From contig CBFHSW010000029.1 in assembly GCA_965658595.1 (NCBI GenBank), positions 1-8,780 on the forward strand: a DNA stretch of 8,780 nt. The letters are read 5' to 3'. The position numbers and the translations under genes were made by a program. Position 1 is the first letter of the stretch. Each line of letters begins with the position of its first letter. Positions 7,699-8,780 of the stretch are shown here, piece by piece. This DNA is from UBA1858 sp965658595. GTDB taxonomy: Bacteria > Pseudomonadota > Gammaproteobacteria > UBA4575. The notes below the pieces were generated by a model, which was not told where the DNA came from, did not search any database, and was given only the letters and a program-made list of their open reading frames with translations.

Positions 7699-8142
7699 TT
7701 AAGCGACTTGTGTCGTGTAACTTAGAATAGCCACCACTTCATCTGGTGTTTGTGCCCACGCCATAGCCGCAGCATTCACTTCTTTTAGAGGATGAATAAT
7801 GGACTCATCATGGAGTGTGATATAGGGCTTACCGAGTGCTGCACAATTACCCGCGTCAAATGCTGCATTCCATTGTTTGTACTTATCACCAAATCGTATC
7901 ACTGCGATATCACACATCTCGATCAGATTTTTAGTTCTAATGGCATTCACTTTTGAAGATTTGTGGTCGCGCCAAAAACCTTCACTGTTGGGTTCCAACA
8001 TATCGCCTGCAGCATCGCTGGCAGCATGATCAGTCACCGCCGATGTGAAGATAATGGGTAATCCTAGAGCATGGCTTTTCTGCTTAATTTGCTCACGCCA
8101 ATCAGTATGAATTTCTCCTGATAAGTAGACATTCCATTCCAT
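7699..8142 (-). CDS. YtoQ-family protein (deoxyribosyltransferase-like fold)
   Basis: This 147-residue cytoplasmic protein matches, from memory, Bacillus subtilis YtoQ (about 148 residues) along its whole length. Shared motifs are the N-terminal YLSGEIHTDWR (6-16), a DHAASD segment (38-43), RTKN (69-72), FGDKYKQWNAAFDAG (84-98) and the C-terminal HPLKE (117-121). The family is related in fold to nucleoside 2-deoxyribosyltransferases, which exchange bases on deoxyribonucleosides. YtoQ itself has, to my knowledge, no established reaction, so no substrate is assigned. The ATG is supported by AAAGGA (rc of 8151-8156) with 8-nt spacing. The gene is convergent with gltD and divergent from the fragment at 8339, so it is probably transcribed alone. 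A TATAAT (rc of 8249-8254) about 107 bp upstream is a possible -10, with no convincing -35. Confidence 0.85.
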   Translation of the reverse strand: MEWNVYLSGEIHTDWREQIKQKSHALGLPIIFTSAVTDHAASDAAGDMLEPNSEGFWRDHKSSKVNAIRTKNLIEMCDIAVIRFGDKYKQWNAAFDAGNCAALGKPYITLHDESIIHPLKEVNAAAMAWAQTPDEVVAILSYTTQVA

Positions 8143-8273
8143 TCTTATTTTCCTTTTATTTAGTCTTTATTGTATTGGCAGAGTAGTTTGGTTCGATACT
8201 CTCTAGTCACCACTTAAGCTTTATCATATCAAAGTGCGTCGTTGTGGAATTATATTTTCAGTGATCCTTAATA

Positions 8274-8303
8274 TTTACAGATGTGTTAAATAAGCCGTAT
8301 TAA
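8274..8303 (+). promoter_or_regulatory. Weak promoter-like sequence before the 8339 ORF
   Basis: TTTACA (8274-8279) matches five of six -35 bases. It is followed after 18 bp by TATTAA (8298-8303), four of six -10 bases. It lies 36-65 bp ahead of the GTG at 8339. In AT-rich DNA such matches occur often by chance. Confidence 0.22.
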
Positions 8304-8338
8304 ACTACATATAGTCATCTAATGAGCAGTCTTTAACC

Positions 8339-8542
8339 GTGATAATTAATGAGAATTCTGTTGGTGACGATATTTCTAGCTGGGTCAGTAGTGCAGCGTC
8401 TGGTGCTGATACTGTGCTCACAATTGATCATGACAGTACTGGTTCTGCTTCAGATATCGTAACAATTACACTTGAAGGAGTAGCCCACACAACTAATATT
8501 GAGGACATGCTTTTAACAGAGGGTAACATTGTAGTGATCTAG
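8339..8542 (+). CDS. Fragment resembling a type I secretion C-terminal target domain
   Basis: The 67-residue acidic product resembles the extreme C-terminus of large type I-secreted proteins (RTX/VCBS type; the VC_A0849-like C-terminal target domain). The pattern is a strand containing ADTVLTIDHDSTG (23-35), then DIVTITLEGV (39-48), then a helical IEDMLLTEG ending in NIVVI at the very C-terminus. In that family the order is TxIsID.DGDG...ItLeGV...LL..G.LIV. The match is from memory of the pattern, not a search. No calcium-binding GGxGxD repeats or upstream domains precede it. TAG at 8312 closes the frame nine codons before the GTG, and no Shine-Dalgarno is convincing. It is most simply a remnant of a deleted large adhesin or exoprotein gene, though a small expressed peptide is possible. 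It has no transporter genes beside it in the window. Confidence 0.4.
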   Translation: MIINENSVGDDISSWVSSAASGADTVLTIDHDSTGSASDIVTITLEGVAHTTNIEDMLLTEGNIVVI

Positions 8543-8780
8543 TTAGTTAAGGTGAACCATACGTAGGCATGGTATCAAAAATTGATTATTTATTGTTTTC
8601 ATAGAAATTTATGGGAAGTATCTATTCTGACTTGCATAAGTAACCACAATAGTCTGCCGTTATCGAGGCTCGCATAATTCAGTTAGTGGTGAGTGTGACT
8701 TCAAAATACTCAATCGTGATCATATAAGGTTTTTAGTGCTGTTGATCTGTTGCTGGTGCATGAATATTTCAGATGCTATT
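8543..8780. other. AT-rich terminal stretch, no supportable gene
   Basis: After the secretion-domain fragment come two small inverted repeats: ACCAT/ATGGT (8556-8560 with 8569-8573) and ATCAA/TTGAT (8574-8578 with 8582-8586, 3-nt loop). The second is followed by a loosely T-rich TATTTATTGTTTT, a poor terminator at best. Past that I see no complete ORF with a good start. A frame opening at GTG 8736, or ATG 8760, runs off the window edge and is too short to judge. Confidence 0.4.

Noticed and set aside
8736..8780. Possible gene start at the right edge (GTG 8736 preceded by AAGG at 8726-8729, with hydrophobic first residues, or ATG 8760)
   Set aside because: Only 7-15 codons are visible before the window ends, which is too little to separate a real start from chance.

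Overview
The window comes from a bacterial chromosome, most likely a gammaproteobacterium of moderate to low GC content. The 3' end of the 23S rRNA (ending ...GCGGCTTGACCAT, followed by ATATAACAC), a 120-nt 5S rRNA of E. coli/Pseudomonas type, and a proteobacterial NADPH-type glutamate synthase gene pair all agree with this. I cannot name the genus.

Layout: (1) 1-540 is the tail of an rRNA operon: the last ~256 nt of 23S, a 121-nt spacer with a clear hairpin, 5S, and a strong rho-independent terminator. (2) 541-1557 is sparse. It holds one small orphan gene for a three-helix membrane protein (767-1057), which ends in a hairpin that contains its own stop codon. A ~500-bp gap follows and carries the likely gltB promoter (TTGCTA-18-TATAAT at 1355-1384), a perfect 7-bp inverted repeat (1478-1497) and a possible 7-codon leader ORF with a better ribosome-binding site than gltB. 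(3) 1558-7567 is the gltB-gltD operon, with an 8-bp overlap and the gltD Shine-Dalgarno inside gltB. (4) 7699-8142, on the minus strand, is a YtoQ-family protein, convergent with gltBD. (5) 8339-8542 is a short ORF resembling the C-terminal secretion-signal region of large type I-secreted (RTX/VCBS-type) proteins, without the rest of such a protein. The last ~240 bp hold no supportable gene.

How the parts work together: GltB and GltD form glutamate synthase (GOGAT). GltD takes electrons from NADPH through FAD and Fe-S clusters to the FMN and 3Fe-4S cluster of GltB. GltB hydrolyses glutamine, channels the ammonia to 2-oxoglutarate, and makes two glutamates. All recognised catalytic and cluster motifs are intact. 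The other genes have no evident link to nitrogen assimilation.

I see no novel multi-gene system, CRISPR array, insertion sequence or phage region. The points most worth a second look are the gltB leader arrangement and the isolated type I secretion-target fragment.
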